Shown here: one piece after another, positions 51,775 through 61,062 of the stretch | Layout: each line of letters opens with the position of its first letter | How positions within the stretch are numbered: the first letter of the stretch is position 1 | Assembly (NCBI GenBank): GCA_900771805.1 | Contig: CAAGPL010000032.1 | Coordinates: forward strand, 62,001 to 126,000 | Length of the DNA stretch: 64,000 nucleotides | DNA from: Bacilli bacterium | GTDB lineage: Bacteria; Bacillota_I; Bacilli_A; RF39; UBA660 | Reading direction: 5' to 3' | Notes under the pieces: generated by a model | What the model saw: only the letters and a program-made list of their open reading frames with translations | Told to the model about the DNA's origin: nothing | Databases searched by the model: none | Position numbers and translations under genes: made by a program

Positions 51775-53499
51775 AATATAACTTGCATTTTTATTTAATA
51801 GTTTACTATATTCTTCACTATCGTAATATTTAATTAAATCATCAACTTCTGTTTTATTACCTATTTGATTTAAATGATATGGTATTTTATTTAAACTACG
51901 ATAATAATAAATTAAATTTAATTCTTCTAAATAACCATTATATTCACTATTAGTTAGTAAAGATCCTATTTTCTCTAAATAATCATATGCTGCATCTATA
52001 TCCTCTTTAGAAAATGAACCTGACGCTACTAATTCTACATATTGATCCATAACAGTAATTGCACGTGATTTATTATTTAAAATATCTAAATCATCTTTCT
52101 TCTTAGATAAACCTTTACCTAATACCTTAGATATAGTATTAGTTACTTTAGAATAATCTAATTGTTCTCCTTTATATAACTTAAGTTTCATATCAGAAAG
52201 TTTATTTTTAGCATTAAATAGTTTTACACTACTTATAACATCTGATGCAGATATTTCATTATTTATTTTTTCTATTTCATCACGTACATCTAGTTTTTCT
52301 TCTGAGGTTATATCTTCTTGATCTAATTTTTTTGCTAATCTTTTTAATTTACTCTTTTTCATAGTTACAATCAATTGATATGGTTTTCCAAAAAACTCAG
52401 TTACTTTCTCAGAAAATGAATATTTTTTAAAATCATTTTTATCTAAACGATTTTGATATTTATTTTGTTGCTGACTATTATATAATCTTACTACTCTATT
52501 ATAATCTTCTTCATAATAATCAGAAAGTTCTTTTGATAAACTATTATAACTATTATATAATTTATATATATCATCAGAACTTATTGTTTTAGTTGTTTTA
52601 AGTTTATAAATAAGTTCTTTAAAATCATCCTCATCTGTTTTACTAACTACTTCTTCTATTGGTTTAACTTTTTCAGGCTTTACTTCTTCTAAGTTAGCTT
52701 CTTTAGGGTTAACAATTATATCATCTAACTTAACTTCATCTGAAGTAATTTCATTATTAGTTGATTTTTTATCTTCTTTTATATCATCATAGACAACATC
52801 ATTTATTATATTCATGTTTAAATTATGATTAAAAATCAAATTATATAGTGTATTTACAATTTTACAACCATATGAATCTAAGTTATTTGTTAACTTTTTG
52901 ATATCTTTACTACTACTTATATTTGTACCATTATATTTTAATAATCCCTTTAAAGAAGATTTTAAATTAGAAAAATTAATTATATTTGAAGAAAGAGCGT
53001 ATATTTTATCTAATTCTTCTCTACTATTAATTTCACTTATTTTCTTTTGACTTTTTAATTCTTCTTTAATTTTATTTATTTCTTCATCTATATAACTAAT
53101 TATTTGGTCTATACAACTAGCAACATAAGATGCCTTTTTAAACTTATTATTTTCTTTATATTCATTAGAAAGTTTATTTATATTACCTTCTCTTAATGTG
53201 AATTCATCATATGCATCTATAATTTCATTTATCTTTTTTAATTCATCTAAAATTATCATTTGTTTTTTAGAATTTTGTTCATTAGTTAAAGAAATAATTA
53301 AACTTTTACGTTCTTCTAATGCTTTTAAATAAGCTTTTTCAACAGTATATTTAACACCATCTATTTCTACTATACTTTTTAATTTTCTTTGATACTCACT
53401 TTTTACCTTCAAAGTATATTTCTTATTTTCTTCTTCTATACTTTTTAGATTTTCATCCAACACTTTTTTAGCACTTTCAATCTTTGATTCTAAATTCAT
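51763..53499 (-). CDS. Large coiled-coil cytosolic protein, unknown function
   Basis: 578 residues with no signal peptide or membrane helix. An N-terminal coiled coil (about 1-190, KIESAKKVLDENLKSIEEENKKY and on), a charged linker with PKEANLEEVKPEKVKPIEE, and a C-terminal helical region (about 330-578) that includes KVTEFFGKPYQLIVTMKKSKLKRLAKKLDQED. I do not recognise the family. It lies behind the GNAT-kinase fusion gene on the same strand but after its terminator. Start at MNLESKIE behind AAAAGGGGGATTATAAA. Confidence 0.65.
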   Translation of the reverse strand: MNLESKIESAKKVLDENLKSIEEENKKYTLKVKSEYQRKLKSIVEIDGVKYTVEKAYLKALEERKSLIISLTNEQNSKKQMIILDELKKINEIIDAYDEFTLREGNINKLSNEYKENNKFKKASYVASCIDQIISYIDEEINKIKEELKSQKKISEINSREELDKIYALSSNIINFSNLKSSLKGLLKYNGTNISSSKDIKKLTNNLDSYGCKIVNTLYNLIFNHNLNMNIINDVVYDDIKEDKKSTNNEITSDEVKLDDIIVNPKEANLEEVKPEKVKPIEEVVSKTDEDDFKELIYKLKTTKTISSDDIYKLYNSYNSLSKELSDYYEEDYNRVVRLYNSQQQNKYQNRLDKNDFKKYSFSEKVTEFFGKPYQLIVTMKKSKLKRLAKKLDQEDITSEEKLDVRDEIEKINNEISASDVISSVKLFNAKNKLSDMKLKLYKGEQLDYSKVTNTISKVLGKGLSKKKDDLDILNNKSRAITVMDQYVELVASGSFSKEDIDAAYDYLEKIGSLLTNSEYNGYLEELNLIYYYRSLNKIPYHLNQIGNKTEVDDLIKYYDSEEYSKLLNKNASYIKGK

Positions 53500-53566
53500 T
53501 TTATAATCCCCCTTTTGAATTAATGCCGTATATAGTAGCATCTTTTCTTTCTTTTGTCAAGTTACG

Positions 53567-53598
53567 AAAAAAACGAGATAATTATAATCATCTCGTTT
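53567..53598 (-). terminator. Terminator of the GNAT-kinase fusion gene
   Basis: AAACGAGAT / ATCTCGTTT stem with U-run on the minus strand; it overlaps the stop codon. Confidence 0.82.
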
Positions 53599-54943
53599 TA
53601 AACACAAAATATCCTATTACCGCTATTACTACCATTATAAATGAAAGGATTATGACACTTATTTTACCACTTCTTTTATTTTCATCTAATAAAGAAGTAT
53701 CATTATACATATCATTTAAATATTTTTCATATGAATCAGTTAAATAATATCTATCTTTTCCTTTAAAAATATGATCATAATAATTTTTAAAACTAACTGG
53801 TAACTTATTTTTATTCTTATTATATATTTTTTCAATTTCATTAAAATTTGCATCATTTGGAATTTTTTTATCAATTAATAACTGTAAGGTCGTAATTGCA
53901 AATGCATAAAGGTCTGTTTTTTCAGATACTATTTTATTTAAAGGATCTCTATATTTATTATCCACCTCGTTATTTATAACATTATTTTTAATAACAAAAG
54001 AATCACAATCAATTAATCTTACATTACCTTTTTTATCAAAGAAAATATTATCTGGATTTAAATCACATATAAATACATGTTTTTCATGAAGTTTTTTCAT
54101 AACTTTTTCTATTTCTTTTATTTTATCAATTTTTTCTTCAAAACTATATTTTTCACTATTATCCCATAAAGCTTCACCATCTGGTAAATATTCCATTATA
54201 TACCCAACAAAAATACCATCATAATAAACTAAATGTTTTGGTTTTACAATTTCATCAACATCTAATTTTTTTATAAACTTAAGAGTTTCTTCTCTATCTT
54301 TTATATAAGTAAATGAAGTTGATTTAAACATCTTTAAAATTCTTCCATCCTGAGTTAAATATACGTTTCCTGATCTACCTGATGCTATTTTTTTTACTAA
54401 TTTTAGGCTTTTATAATCTATAGAATCTGGTAATATATCTCTGAATTTATCATTAAGCATCCTAATTCTTGAAATAGAAGATACATTTGCACTTAATAAA
54501 TTACCATCTTCGTTAATTCCAACTTCATAAAATCCTAAAGATTGATATATATTTAATAAAAAGGATGCATGTTCATCAACCGTTACTAAAACATTCCTAG
54601 AACCTACTTCACTTGCTATATAAATAACTCCCTCTACTAATAAAGTTTCCATATTCTTATTTTTAAAATTATCAAGTACATATAATTTACTAATTTCAAC
54701 TTGGGAAATGTTATTATTGTTTTTAAATTCAAAAGTAACATAACCTATTAACATACCATTAGTCTGAATTACAAGTGTAATTTTATTTCTAAAGTATTCT
54801 GGTATAATATAATCATCTAAATCTAATAAACATTCTTTTTTTGATTCCTCACTTGAAAAAGTATTTACTATATCTGCAAATACATCAAAATCAGTTTCTA
54901 AGATTCCAAGATTAAGATTTTCCTTTTTTACTAAATTAATCAT
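53588..54943 (-). CDS. GNAT acetyltransferase - protein kinase - membrane anchor fusion
   Basis: 451 residues in three parts. 1-165 is GNAT-like: ISKLYVLDNFKNKNMETLLVEGVIYIA (acetyl-CoA loop, degenerate R/Q-x-x-G-x-G/A) and YQSLGFYEVGI. 185-400 is a Ser/Thr kinase-like domain: glycine loop IASGRSGNVYLT, Lys in RILKMF, hinge YLPDGEALW, catalytic HVFICDLNPDNIFF and LIDCDSFVI for DFG, as in the YegI/TerY-associated kinase group. 425-448 is a membrane helix with a KTR tail, so the enzyme faces the cytosol. Substrate unknown. Confidence 0.75.
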   Translation of the reverse strand: MINLVKKENLNLGILETDFDVFADIVNTFSSEESKKECLLDLDDYIIPEYFRNKITLVIQTNGMLIGYVTFEFKNNNNISQVEISKLYVLDNFKNKNMETLLVEGVIYIASEVGSRNVLVTVDEHASFLLNIYQSLGFYEVGINEDGNLLSANVSSISRIRMLNDKFRDILPDSIDYKSLKLVKKIASGRSGNVYLTQDGRILKMFKSTSFTYIKDREETLKFIKKLDVDEIVKPKHLVYYDGIFVGYIMEYLPDGEALWDNSEKYSFEEKIDKIKEIEKVMKKLHEKHVFICDLNPDNIFFDKKGNVRLIDCDSFVIKNNVINNEVDNKYRDPLNKIVSEKTDLYAFAITTLQLLIDKKIPNDANFNEIEKIYNKNKNKLPVSFKNYYDHIFKGKDRYYLTDSYEKYLNDMYNDTSLLDENKRSGKISVIILSFIMVVIAVIGYFVFKTR

Positions 54944-55014
54944 ATAATCACCACCGTATACTCTAACACTAGTCTAATTATACATTTTTTTTGATTTTAT
55001 TTCTACTAAAAATT

Positions 55015-55043
55015 AAAAAAAGATAGTTTTTTCTACCTTTTTT
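55015..55043 (-). terminator. rbfA terminator (end of the nusA-infB operon)
   Basis: GGTAG / CTATC stem on the minus strand, A-rich loop and seven U. Confidence 0.65.
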
Positions 55044-55384
55044 TAATCTTCATTTATTTTATCAATTATTTTTTCAATTTTATTAGCATAATCTATTGAT
55101 TCATCATATATGAATCTCAAATCTGGAATTTTTCTTATTTCTAACTTTCTTTTAGCAAGTTCTGTTTTAATAAATCCTTTTGCTCCATTTAGATCATGCA
55201 AACACTTATCTTTCTTATTTTGATCTAAAACGGTACAATAAACTTGCGCTAAAGAAAGGTCAGTATCTACCTTACAATAAGTAATTGTTACAAACTTAAT
55301 ATCACAATCATTTACTTCATTTTGTAATATGTCACTTATTTCTCTTACTAATAAATTTGCTATTCTTTCTGTTTTAACGCTCAT
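55043..55384 (-). CDS. rbfA: 30S ribosome-binding factor A
   Basis: 113 residues, KH-like fold: TERIANLLVREISDILQNEVND, FVTITYCKVDTDLSLAQVYCTVL and RKIPDLRFIYDESIDYANKIEKII. It acts late in 16S 5'-end maturation. It is 3 bases after infB. The usual ylxP between infB and rbfA is absent. Confidence 0.95.
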   Translation of the reverse strand: MSVKTERIANLLVREISDILQNEVNDCDIKFVTITYCKVDTDLSLAQVYCTVLDQNKKDKCLHDLNGAKGFIKTELAKRKLEIRKIPDLRFIYDESIDYANKIEKIIDKINED

Positions 55385-55387
55385 AAC

Positions 55388-57511
55388 TTACCTCTTTATT
55401 TCAACAAGTTCATATGCTTCTATAATATCTTTTTCTTTAATATCACTATAATTTTCTAGTGTAATACCACATTCAAATCCTGCTTTTACTTCTTTTGCTT
55501 GATTCTTTTCTCTTTGGATTGTGTTAATTGCACCATCATATATTACAATACCATCACGAATAACACGTGCTTTAGCACCCATTTTAACTACACCGTCTAA
55601 AACGTAGCATCCTGCAATATTACCAATTTTAGAAAATTTATATATCTTTCTTATTTCAGATGAACCAATTGTTTTTTCTTCATATTCAGGATCTAACATA
55701 CCTTTCATAGCAGCTTCCATCTCTTCTACTACTTTATAAATTATGTTATGAAGTCTAACATCTACACCATACTCTTTTGCAACATCAAGTATTTTAGCTG
55801 ATGGTCTTACATTAAATCCAATTATAATTGCACTAGATGCATTTGCTAAAACAATATCACTTTCGGTAATAGTTCCAACACCACTTCTTATAACATTTAA
55901 TTTACATCCTTCAACTTCTATTTTAGATAAAGTATTTTTAACAGCTTCTTCACTACCTTTAACATCAGCTTTTAACACGATATTAATTTCTTTTAAACCT
56001 TCTTCTATCTTACCAAATAAGTCATCTAAACTTATTGCACTAGCTAGCGTATTTGATTTTAACTTAGCTACTTCGCTTCTTTGTTCTGCAACGCTATGAG
56101 CTTGTTTTTCAGATTCAAAAGCCATGAATTTATCTCCTGCTGTTGGAACTCCTGTTATACCAGTTACAGAAACAGGTGTAGAAGGAAGTGCTTCAACAAC
56201 TTCTTCACCCAAATCATTTTTAAGTGTTCTAATCTTACCAAAACATTCACCAATAACAACTGGATCTCCTAATCTTAAAGTACCATTTTGAACAAGCAAA
56301 GTAACAACAGATCCAACGTTTTTATCTAATTTAGATTCTATTACAGTACCCATTGCATAACGTTTTGGATTAGCCTTTAATTCTTGCATTTCAGCTATAA
56401 ATAATAAATTTTCTAATAATTTATCAATTCCATCATGAGTTTTTGCAGAAATAGGAACAAATAATGTATCCCCACCCCAAGAATCAGGTGTAAGCCCATG
56501 TTCACTCATTTCACGCATTACTCTGTCAGGATCAGCTCCTGGTTTATCCATTTTATTTACTGCAACTATTATTGGAACATTAGCTGCTTTAGCATGGTCA
56601 ATTGCTTCTATTGTTTGAGGCATAACACCATCATCTGCTGCAACAATTATAATTACAATATCAGTAATAGATGCACCTCTTGCCCTCATTTCAGTAAATG
56701 CGGCATGACCTGGAGTATCAATAAACGTTATTTTCTTACCATTATAACTTACTTGATATGCACCTATATGCTGAGTTATACCACCAAATTCACCTTCTAT
56801 TACGTGGCTTTGTCTAATAGCATCTAAAAGAGAAGTTTTACCATGATCAACATGTCCCATTATTGTTACAACAGGAGGTCTTTCTTCTAAATCCTTTTCT
56901 TCATCTGTTATTTCAAACATTTCAAAGTTTGTAATATCTTGAGTCTCTTCTCTTTTTAATTCTTTATTATATTCTAATGCAATAACTGCTGCATCATCAA
57001 AACTTATTGAAGCATTCATATTAGCCATAATACCTAGCTGCATAAGTTTTTTTAAAAGTTCAGAAATAGGAACGTCTAAAGAAAGAGAAAAATCTTTAAT
57101 ACTCATACCATCTTTATATAAGATAACATTTTGTGATGATTTATTTTCATTTGATACTAATTTTTCTTTATTTTTATACATAGCTTTTTTCTGCTCTTTT
57201 ATATCTTTTTTCTTTGCCTTTTTCTTTTTAGTAGGACTAGGTTCATTACTATAAATAGTATCTTTTTTATCTATTAAAGTATCAACTACTTCATCATAAT
57301 AGTCATCTTCTTCTATTTTTTTTATTATTTCATCTTCATCTGATTGAGAATATTCATCTTCATTTTCAAAAGCATTATCTAGTTCAACTATGTCATCATC
57401 ACTTAACATATCATCTAAATTAGATACTTTAATATTTAATTTATAACACATCTTTAATATATCATCACTTGATTTACCCATATCATTTGCGTATTCTAAA
57501 ACACTCATCAT
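55388..57511 (-). CDS. infB: Translation initiation factor IF-2
   Basis: About 707 residues. N-terminal acidic region ([21 protein letters not shown]), IF2-N helix ([25 protein letters not shown]), GTPase domain with [37 protein letters not shown] and NKMDKPG, then domains II-IV ending [23 protein letters not shown]. It positions fMet-tRNA on the ribosome. Start: two adjacent ATG codons behind AAAGGATGTGATTATC; the first is used. Confidence 0.97.
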   Translation of the reverse strand: MMSVLEYANDMGKSSDDILKMCYKLNIKVSNLDDMLSDDDIVELDNAFENEDEYSQSDEDEIIKKIEEDDYYDEVVDTLIDKKDTIYSNEPSPTKKKKAKKKDIKEQKKAMYKNKEKLVSNENKSSQNVILYKDGMSIKDFSLSLDVPISELLKKLMQLGIMANMNASISFDDAAVIALEYNKELKREETQDITNFEMFEITDEEKDLEERPPVVTIMGHVDHGKTSLLDAIRQSHVIEGEFGGITQHIGAYQVSYNGKKITFIDTPGHAAFTEMRARGASITDIVIIIVAADDGVMPQTIEAIDHAKAANVPIIVAVNKMDKPGADPDRVMREMSEHGLTPDSWGGDTLFVPISAKTHDGIDKLLENLLFIAEMQELKANPKRYAMGTVIESKLDKNVGSVVTLLVQNGTLRLGDPVVIGECFGKIRTLKNDLGEEVVEALPSTPVSVTGITGVPTAGDKFMAFESEKQAHSVAEQRSEVAKLKSNTLASAISLDDLFGKIEEGLKEINIVLKADVKGSEEAVKNTLSKIEVEGCKLNVIRSGVGTITESDIVLANASSAIIIGFNVRPSAKILDVAKEYGVDVRLHNIIYKVVEEMEAAMKGMLDPEYEEKTIGSSEIRKIYKFSKIGNIAGCYVLDGVVKMGAKARVIRDGIVIYDGAINTIQREKNQAKEVKAGFECGITLENYSDIKEKDIIEAYELVEIKR

Positions 57512-57528
57512 GATAATCACATCCTTTC

Positions 57529-57795
57529 TTACTCACTTATTATATTTATTAGCTCCTCATATATAGAGTCATCAATTTTAACATCTAAATATTTTTCTAA
57601 TATTTTACTTTCTCTTGCACGATTAATCACATTAATATCTTTTTTCAAATATGCACCGTGTCCGTTTTTCTTACCAGTTATATCAACAAAAACATTTCCT
57701 AAATTATCTTTTACAACTCTTATTAAATCCTTCTTTTCGCATTTTTCTCTAGTTGCAACGCACGTACGCATCGGAATTTTTTTTTGTTTCATCAT
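57529..57795 (-). CDS. rnpM: YlxR/RnpM family RNA-binding protein
   Basis: About 88 residues, DUF448: PMRTCVATREKCEKKDLIRVV, then GKKNGHGAYLKKDINVINRARESKILEKYL. B. subtilis YlxR (RnpM) binds and modulates RNase P RNA. Two adjacent ATG codons follow AGGAGTGATT, so the start may be three bases later. The neighbouring ylxQ (L7Ae-like) is missing. Confidence 0.92.
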   Translation of the reverse strand: MMKQKKIPMRTCVATREKCEKKDLIRVVKDNLGNVFVDITGKKNGHGAYLKKDINVINRARESKILEKYLDVKIDDSIYEELINIISE

Positions 57796-57803
57796 AATCA
57801 CTC

Positions 57804-58895
57804 CTAACTTAAAGATGTCAAATCTATTTTTTCTTCTTTTACTTGTTCTTTTGTTTTAACATCTATTCTATAGTGTGTTAATCTAGCTGCAAGTCTAACA
57901 TTTTGACCTTTTTTTCCAATAGCAAGAGATAAATTATCACCTTCTGCAACTGCTAAAGCTTCTTTTTTCTTTTCATCTAATATATAAACATCAACGTCTT
58001 TAGAAGGAGAAAGTGCATTTTTAATAAAAGTAATAGGATCTTTATCATATTTTATAACATCTATTTTTTCTCCACCTAACTCTTCTGAAATACGGTTTAT
58101 TCTGTTTCCTTTTTCACCTATACATGCTCCTATAGCATCAACGCTTTCATCTTCTGAATATACCGCTATTTTACTTCTAGAGCCTGCATCTCTTGCAACA
58201 CTATATAATATTACAGTTCCATCATTTAATTCTGGAATTTCATTTTCAAGTAGTCTTTTTACAAAACCATAATGACTTCTAGAAAGTAAAATAAGAGGGC
58301 TTTTTCCTGTATCATCTATTTTCGTTACATAAACTTTAACTTGTGAGCCCATTTTTAACTCTTCACCTTTTATTAATTCACTTTTTGGTAAGATACCACT
58401 TGTTCTACCAAAATCAACATAATAATTTAAAGAATCTTCTCTAGATAATGTACCAACAAGTAATTCTCCTTCTTTATCTAAAAACTCTTTCATTATACTT
58501 TGTCTTTCAGCTTCTCTTACTTTTTGAACTAAAATTTGCTTTGCAGCACTAGTTGCAACACGTCCAAAATCTTTTAACGAAACTTCTTCTTCTATTGTTT
58601 CACCAACTTTTATATCTGGAACTATTTTTTTAGCATCAGAAAGTAAAATTTCAACAATTTCTTCTTCATTTTCATCTTCTTCACCATCAGTATATTCACT
58701 TACTACCTTTTGATATGAATAACCTTTTATTTCACCAGTATCATGATTTATTTCTATTCTTATATTAGGTAGACCTGTTTCTTTAGCATAAGCCTTAGAA
58801 AGTGCTTGAGTCATACCTTCAAATATAATATCTTCACTTATTTGTTTTTCTTCACATATTGATTTTAATGCTTTAATAAATTCTTTACTATTCAT
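57804..58895 (-). CDS. nusA: Transcription termination/antitermination factor NusA
   Basis: 363 residues. N-terminal RNAP-binding domain (SKEFIKALKSICEEKQISED, EAMTQALSKAYAKE-like), S1 domain (GELLVGTLSREDSLNYYVDFGRTSGILPKSE), KH1 and KH2 with EDESVDAIGACIGEKGNRINRI and VAEGDNLSLAIGKKGQNVRLAARLT. No C-terminal acidic repeats, as in Bacillota. The ribosome-binding site AAGGAG is inside the last codons of rimP, one base separates the two genes. Confidence 0.97.
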   Translation of the reverse strand: MNSKEFIKALKSICEEKQISEDIIFEGMTQALSKAYAKETGLPNIRIEINHDTGEIKGYSYQKVVSEYTDGEEDENEEEIVEILLSDAKKIVPDIKVGETIEEEVSLKDFGRVATSAAKQILVQKVREAERQSIMKEFLDKEGELLVGTLSREDSLNYYVDFGRTSGILPKSELIKGEELKMGSQVKVYVTKIDDTGKSPLILLSRSHYGFVKRLLENEIPELNDGTVILYSVARDAGSRSKIAVYSEDESVDAIGACIGEKGNRINRISEELGGEKIDVIKYDKDPITFIKNALSPSKDVDVYILDEKKKEALAVAEGDNLSLAIGKKGQNVRLAARLTHYRIDVKTKEQVKEEKIDLTSLS

Positions 58896-58896
58896 T

Positions 58897-59148
58897 TTAG
58901 TTTTCTCCTTTTTCCATAGAGCATACATCTAAAACGTATGCATCATCAAATTCTTCTTCTATAGTATCAATTATTGGATTAATTATTTCAGTTGCCAAAA
59001 CACATGTATCAACATCAACAAATGGTTCCTTATCAATTATTACTCTTAAGAAATACACACTTCCTTCTAAAACATATTCAACTTTACATAATTTTATATT
59101 TTTTTCATTAAGTGGTTTTTCAATTAATCTTTTTACTCTTTCATCCAT
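58897..59148 (-). CDS. rimP: Ribosome maturation factor RimP, single-domain short form
   Basis: 83 residues against about 150 for the family. The N-terminal domain is complete (VKRLIEKPLNEKNIKLCKVEYVLEGSVYFLRVIIDKE, VDTCVLATEIINPIIDTIEEEFDDAYVLDVCS), but the conserved PGxxRPL turn and the whole SH3-like C-terminal domain are missing: the frame ends MEKGEN-stop with the nusA ribosome-binding site inside. The ATG follows AAAGGAGGTATGATT; the longer frame would run into the leader hairpin. Confidence 0.82.
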   Translation of the reverse strand: MDERVKRLIEKPLNEKNIKLCKVEYVLEGSVYFLRVIIDKEPFVDVDTCVLATEIINPIIDTIEEEFDDAYVLDVCSMEKGEN

Positions 59149-59170
59149 AATCATACCTCCTTTAAATATA

Positions 59171-59196
59171 AAGAGCAGGACATATGCCCTACTCTT
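59171..59196 (-). promoter_or_regulatory. rimP leader hairpin
   Basis: Minus-strand AAGAGTAGGGC / GTCCTGCTCTT, 11 pairs (two G-U) around ATAT, near the 5' end of the transcript. Position and GC-rich stem recall the rimP-leader motif described upstream of this operon in other bacteria; there is no U-run after it. Confidence 0.5.
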
Positions 59197-59209
59197 TGTT
59201 GCTACAGGT

Positions 59210-59238
59210 ATTATAACATAAAATAATAAACCCAGCAA
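59210..59238 (-). promoter_or_regulatory. Promoter of the rimP-nusA-rnpM-infB-rbfA operon
   Basis: Minus strand TTGCTG (59233-59238), 17 bases, TATAAT (59210-59215); start near 59203. Confidence 0.72.
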
Positions 59239-59257
59239 GTTTTTTTTACATATTATT

Positions 59258-60199
59258 TTACATATCAAGTTTTTTTCTAACAAAAGAAAAATCATTATAT
59301 TTATTTATTAAATCTTTATCTAAATATCTTACATTTTCTTTTATTAAAGATATAGCGTGATCTGAACTTATTTTCTTATCTTTATAATTAAAAACTAAAT
59401 CCTTATCATTATAACAAGATGTATTATTTTCTTTCATATAATCTATAATTTCTAAAAACAATTTATTTAATGCCAATTTATAATTATTCTCATCTTTATA
59501 TGTAATATTATTTATTGCACAATAAAATTGTTCTAACAAAAGATGTGGTATTAAAATATCATCTAAATTAAGTTTTTCTAAATTAATAGCTATTCTACTT
59601 TCTTTTTTTCTTTCTATATTATCTTTATCTTTAGAAAAATGAACTGGAACTTTAGAATTTTCATTACAAAAATTAATATATCTTTTTATTTTAAGAAGAT
59701 TTTCTCTATTTCTTTTATTTTTTTTAATTTCATTAATAATATTAATATAGTAAATATGTTCTTTTGTATAATACTTTTTATAACATATTATTCCATTATA
59801 ATCTTTACTTATTTTTCTCTCATAATCATTATCTTTATTTACATCTGATGCAAACCTATTATTTTTTAAGTAAAACTCATAATAATTTTTTATTACCTTA
59901 GAAATATAATTTCTTTTTGTTTTTATACTTTTTTGTCTTTTATAAAAATCTTTATGTGCTAAATCATAAGCATCTATTTTTTTATTTTCTTCTATTAAAC
60001 GTTTATCTAAATTATAATAATCTTCCAAATTAAGTCTTCTATATGAATCATATAGTCTTTGTTCTTCTTTATCTTTACTTCTTTTAGGTGCTCTTTTATT
60101 CTTTTTAAAAAATTCCACTCGTTTTTCTAAATTTTCTTTTATCCTTTGTTCGTTATATTCTCTTTTAATTATAGTTATATTACTCTCATATAAGCTCAT
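59258..60199 (-). CDS. Lysine-rich repeat protein, unknown function
   Basis: 313 residues, soluble, very rich in Lys, Asn and Tyr. At least three loosely related units: RVEFFKKNKRAPKRSKDKEE, YYEFYLKNNRFASDVNKDND and YINFCNENSKVPVHFSKDKD, each an aromatic helix, N-x-K/R-x-P/A turn and a basic-acidic helix (E-R-K or E-Q-R). The shape resembles helicase-associated-type repeats and the protein at 26-27 kb, though the sequences differ. I cannot assign a function. It lies upstream of the rimP promoter on the same strand. Confidence 0.6.
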   Translation of the reverse strand: MSLYESNITIIKREYNEQRIKENLEKRVEFFKKNKRAPKRSKDKEEQRLYDSYRRLNLEDYYNLDKRLIEENKKIDAYDLAHKDFYKRQKSIKTKRNYISKVIKNYYEFYLKNNRFASDVNKDNDYERKISKDYNGIICYKKYYTKEHIYYINIINEIKKNKRNRENLLKIKRYINFCNENSKVPVHFSKDKDNIERKKESRIAINLEKLNLDDILIPHLLLEQFYCAINNITYKDENNYKLALNKLFLEIIDYMKENNTSCYNDKDLVFNYKDKKISSDHAISLIKENVRYLDKDLINKYNDFSFVRKKLDM

Positions 60200-60333
60200 A
60201 ATTACAACTTCCCTTTCTTTTTAATTAAAATATTATATTTAAATTTATTTTAAAGTCAAATTTTACTACTACATAACTAAAATATTTTATAAATTATGAA
60301 TTTGATGTTATAATTTAAAATAGAGGTGATGTT

Positions 60334-61059
60334 ATGACAGATGATATTATAAAAAAAATATATAACAAATATTTTAAAAATTGGTTTAAAAATAATTATA
60401 AATTTATACTTACTATATTAATTTATATTTTATTTCAATCTAATTTTTTATTTAGTCTTTTGTATTCGTTTGGTATAAATCTATCTATTTTACCAAATAT
60501 ATGTAAAAAAATTCTACTATACTTAAATGATATAATTTATATAGTAATAATTCTTTTATTGTATAAAAAAGAAATTAAAGAAGGTATTGATGATTTAAAA
60601 AATAATTTTTCTAATAGAGCTTTATTATCAGTTAAGTGTTGGGCTTTAGGGTGTATTTTAATGGTTATGTCTTCTGTTATTATTAATTATTTTTTAAGCC
60701 AGAACGCTCCTTTAAATGAACAGATAATAAGAACTAATATTAAAAAGGCTCCTATTTATATGATTTTTACTTGCTCTTTTGTTGCACCTATTTTAGAAGA
60801 AATGACTTTTAGACAATCTTTATATGGATTAATAAAAAATAAATGGATATTTATAATATCAAGTGGTGCAATTTTTGGTCTATTGCACGTTATTGGAAGT
60901 TATAATAATATACTAAATCTTTTATACATAATTCCATATGGAGTTATGGGCTCTTGTTTTGCTTTTTTACTTTCTAAAACTAATAATATAACACTTCCAA
61001 TAATAATACACATGATTCATAATACTATTTTAGTTATGAATCAAATATTTAGAGGTTAA
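60334..61059 (+). CDS. CPBP-family intramembrane metalloprotease
   Basis: 241 residues, about six or seven helices. Motifs: APILEEMTFRQSLYGLI (EExxxR), FGLLHVIGSYNN (FxxxH) and IIIHMIHNTI (HxxxN-like). A second, shorter Rce1-like protease beside the one at 9.9-10.9 kb; substrate unknown. ATG behind AGAGGTGATGTT. The metallophosphoesterase-like gene follows after 3 bases, so they form an operon. Confidence 0.82.
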   Translation: MTDDIIKKIYNKYFKNWFKNNYKFILTILIYILFQSNFLFSLLYSFGINLSILPNICKKILLYLNDIIYIVIILLLYKKEIKEGIDDLKNNFSNRALLSVKCWALGCILMVMSSVIINYFLSQNAPLNEQIIRTNIKKAPIYMIFTCSFVAPILEEMTFRQSLYGLIKNKWIFIISSGAIFGLLHVIGSYNNILNLLYIIPYGVMGSCFAFLLSKTNNITLPIIIHMIHNTILVMNQIFRG

Positions 61060-61062
61060 TTT

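Noticed and set aside
56081..56827. Plus-strand ORFs across infB
   Set aside because: Cys/Asn/Ser-rich antisense translations of the highly conserved IF-2 GTPase region.
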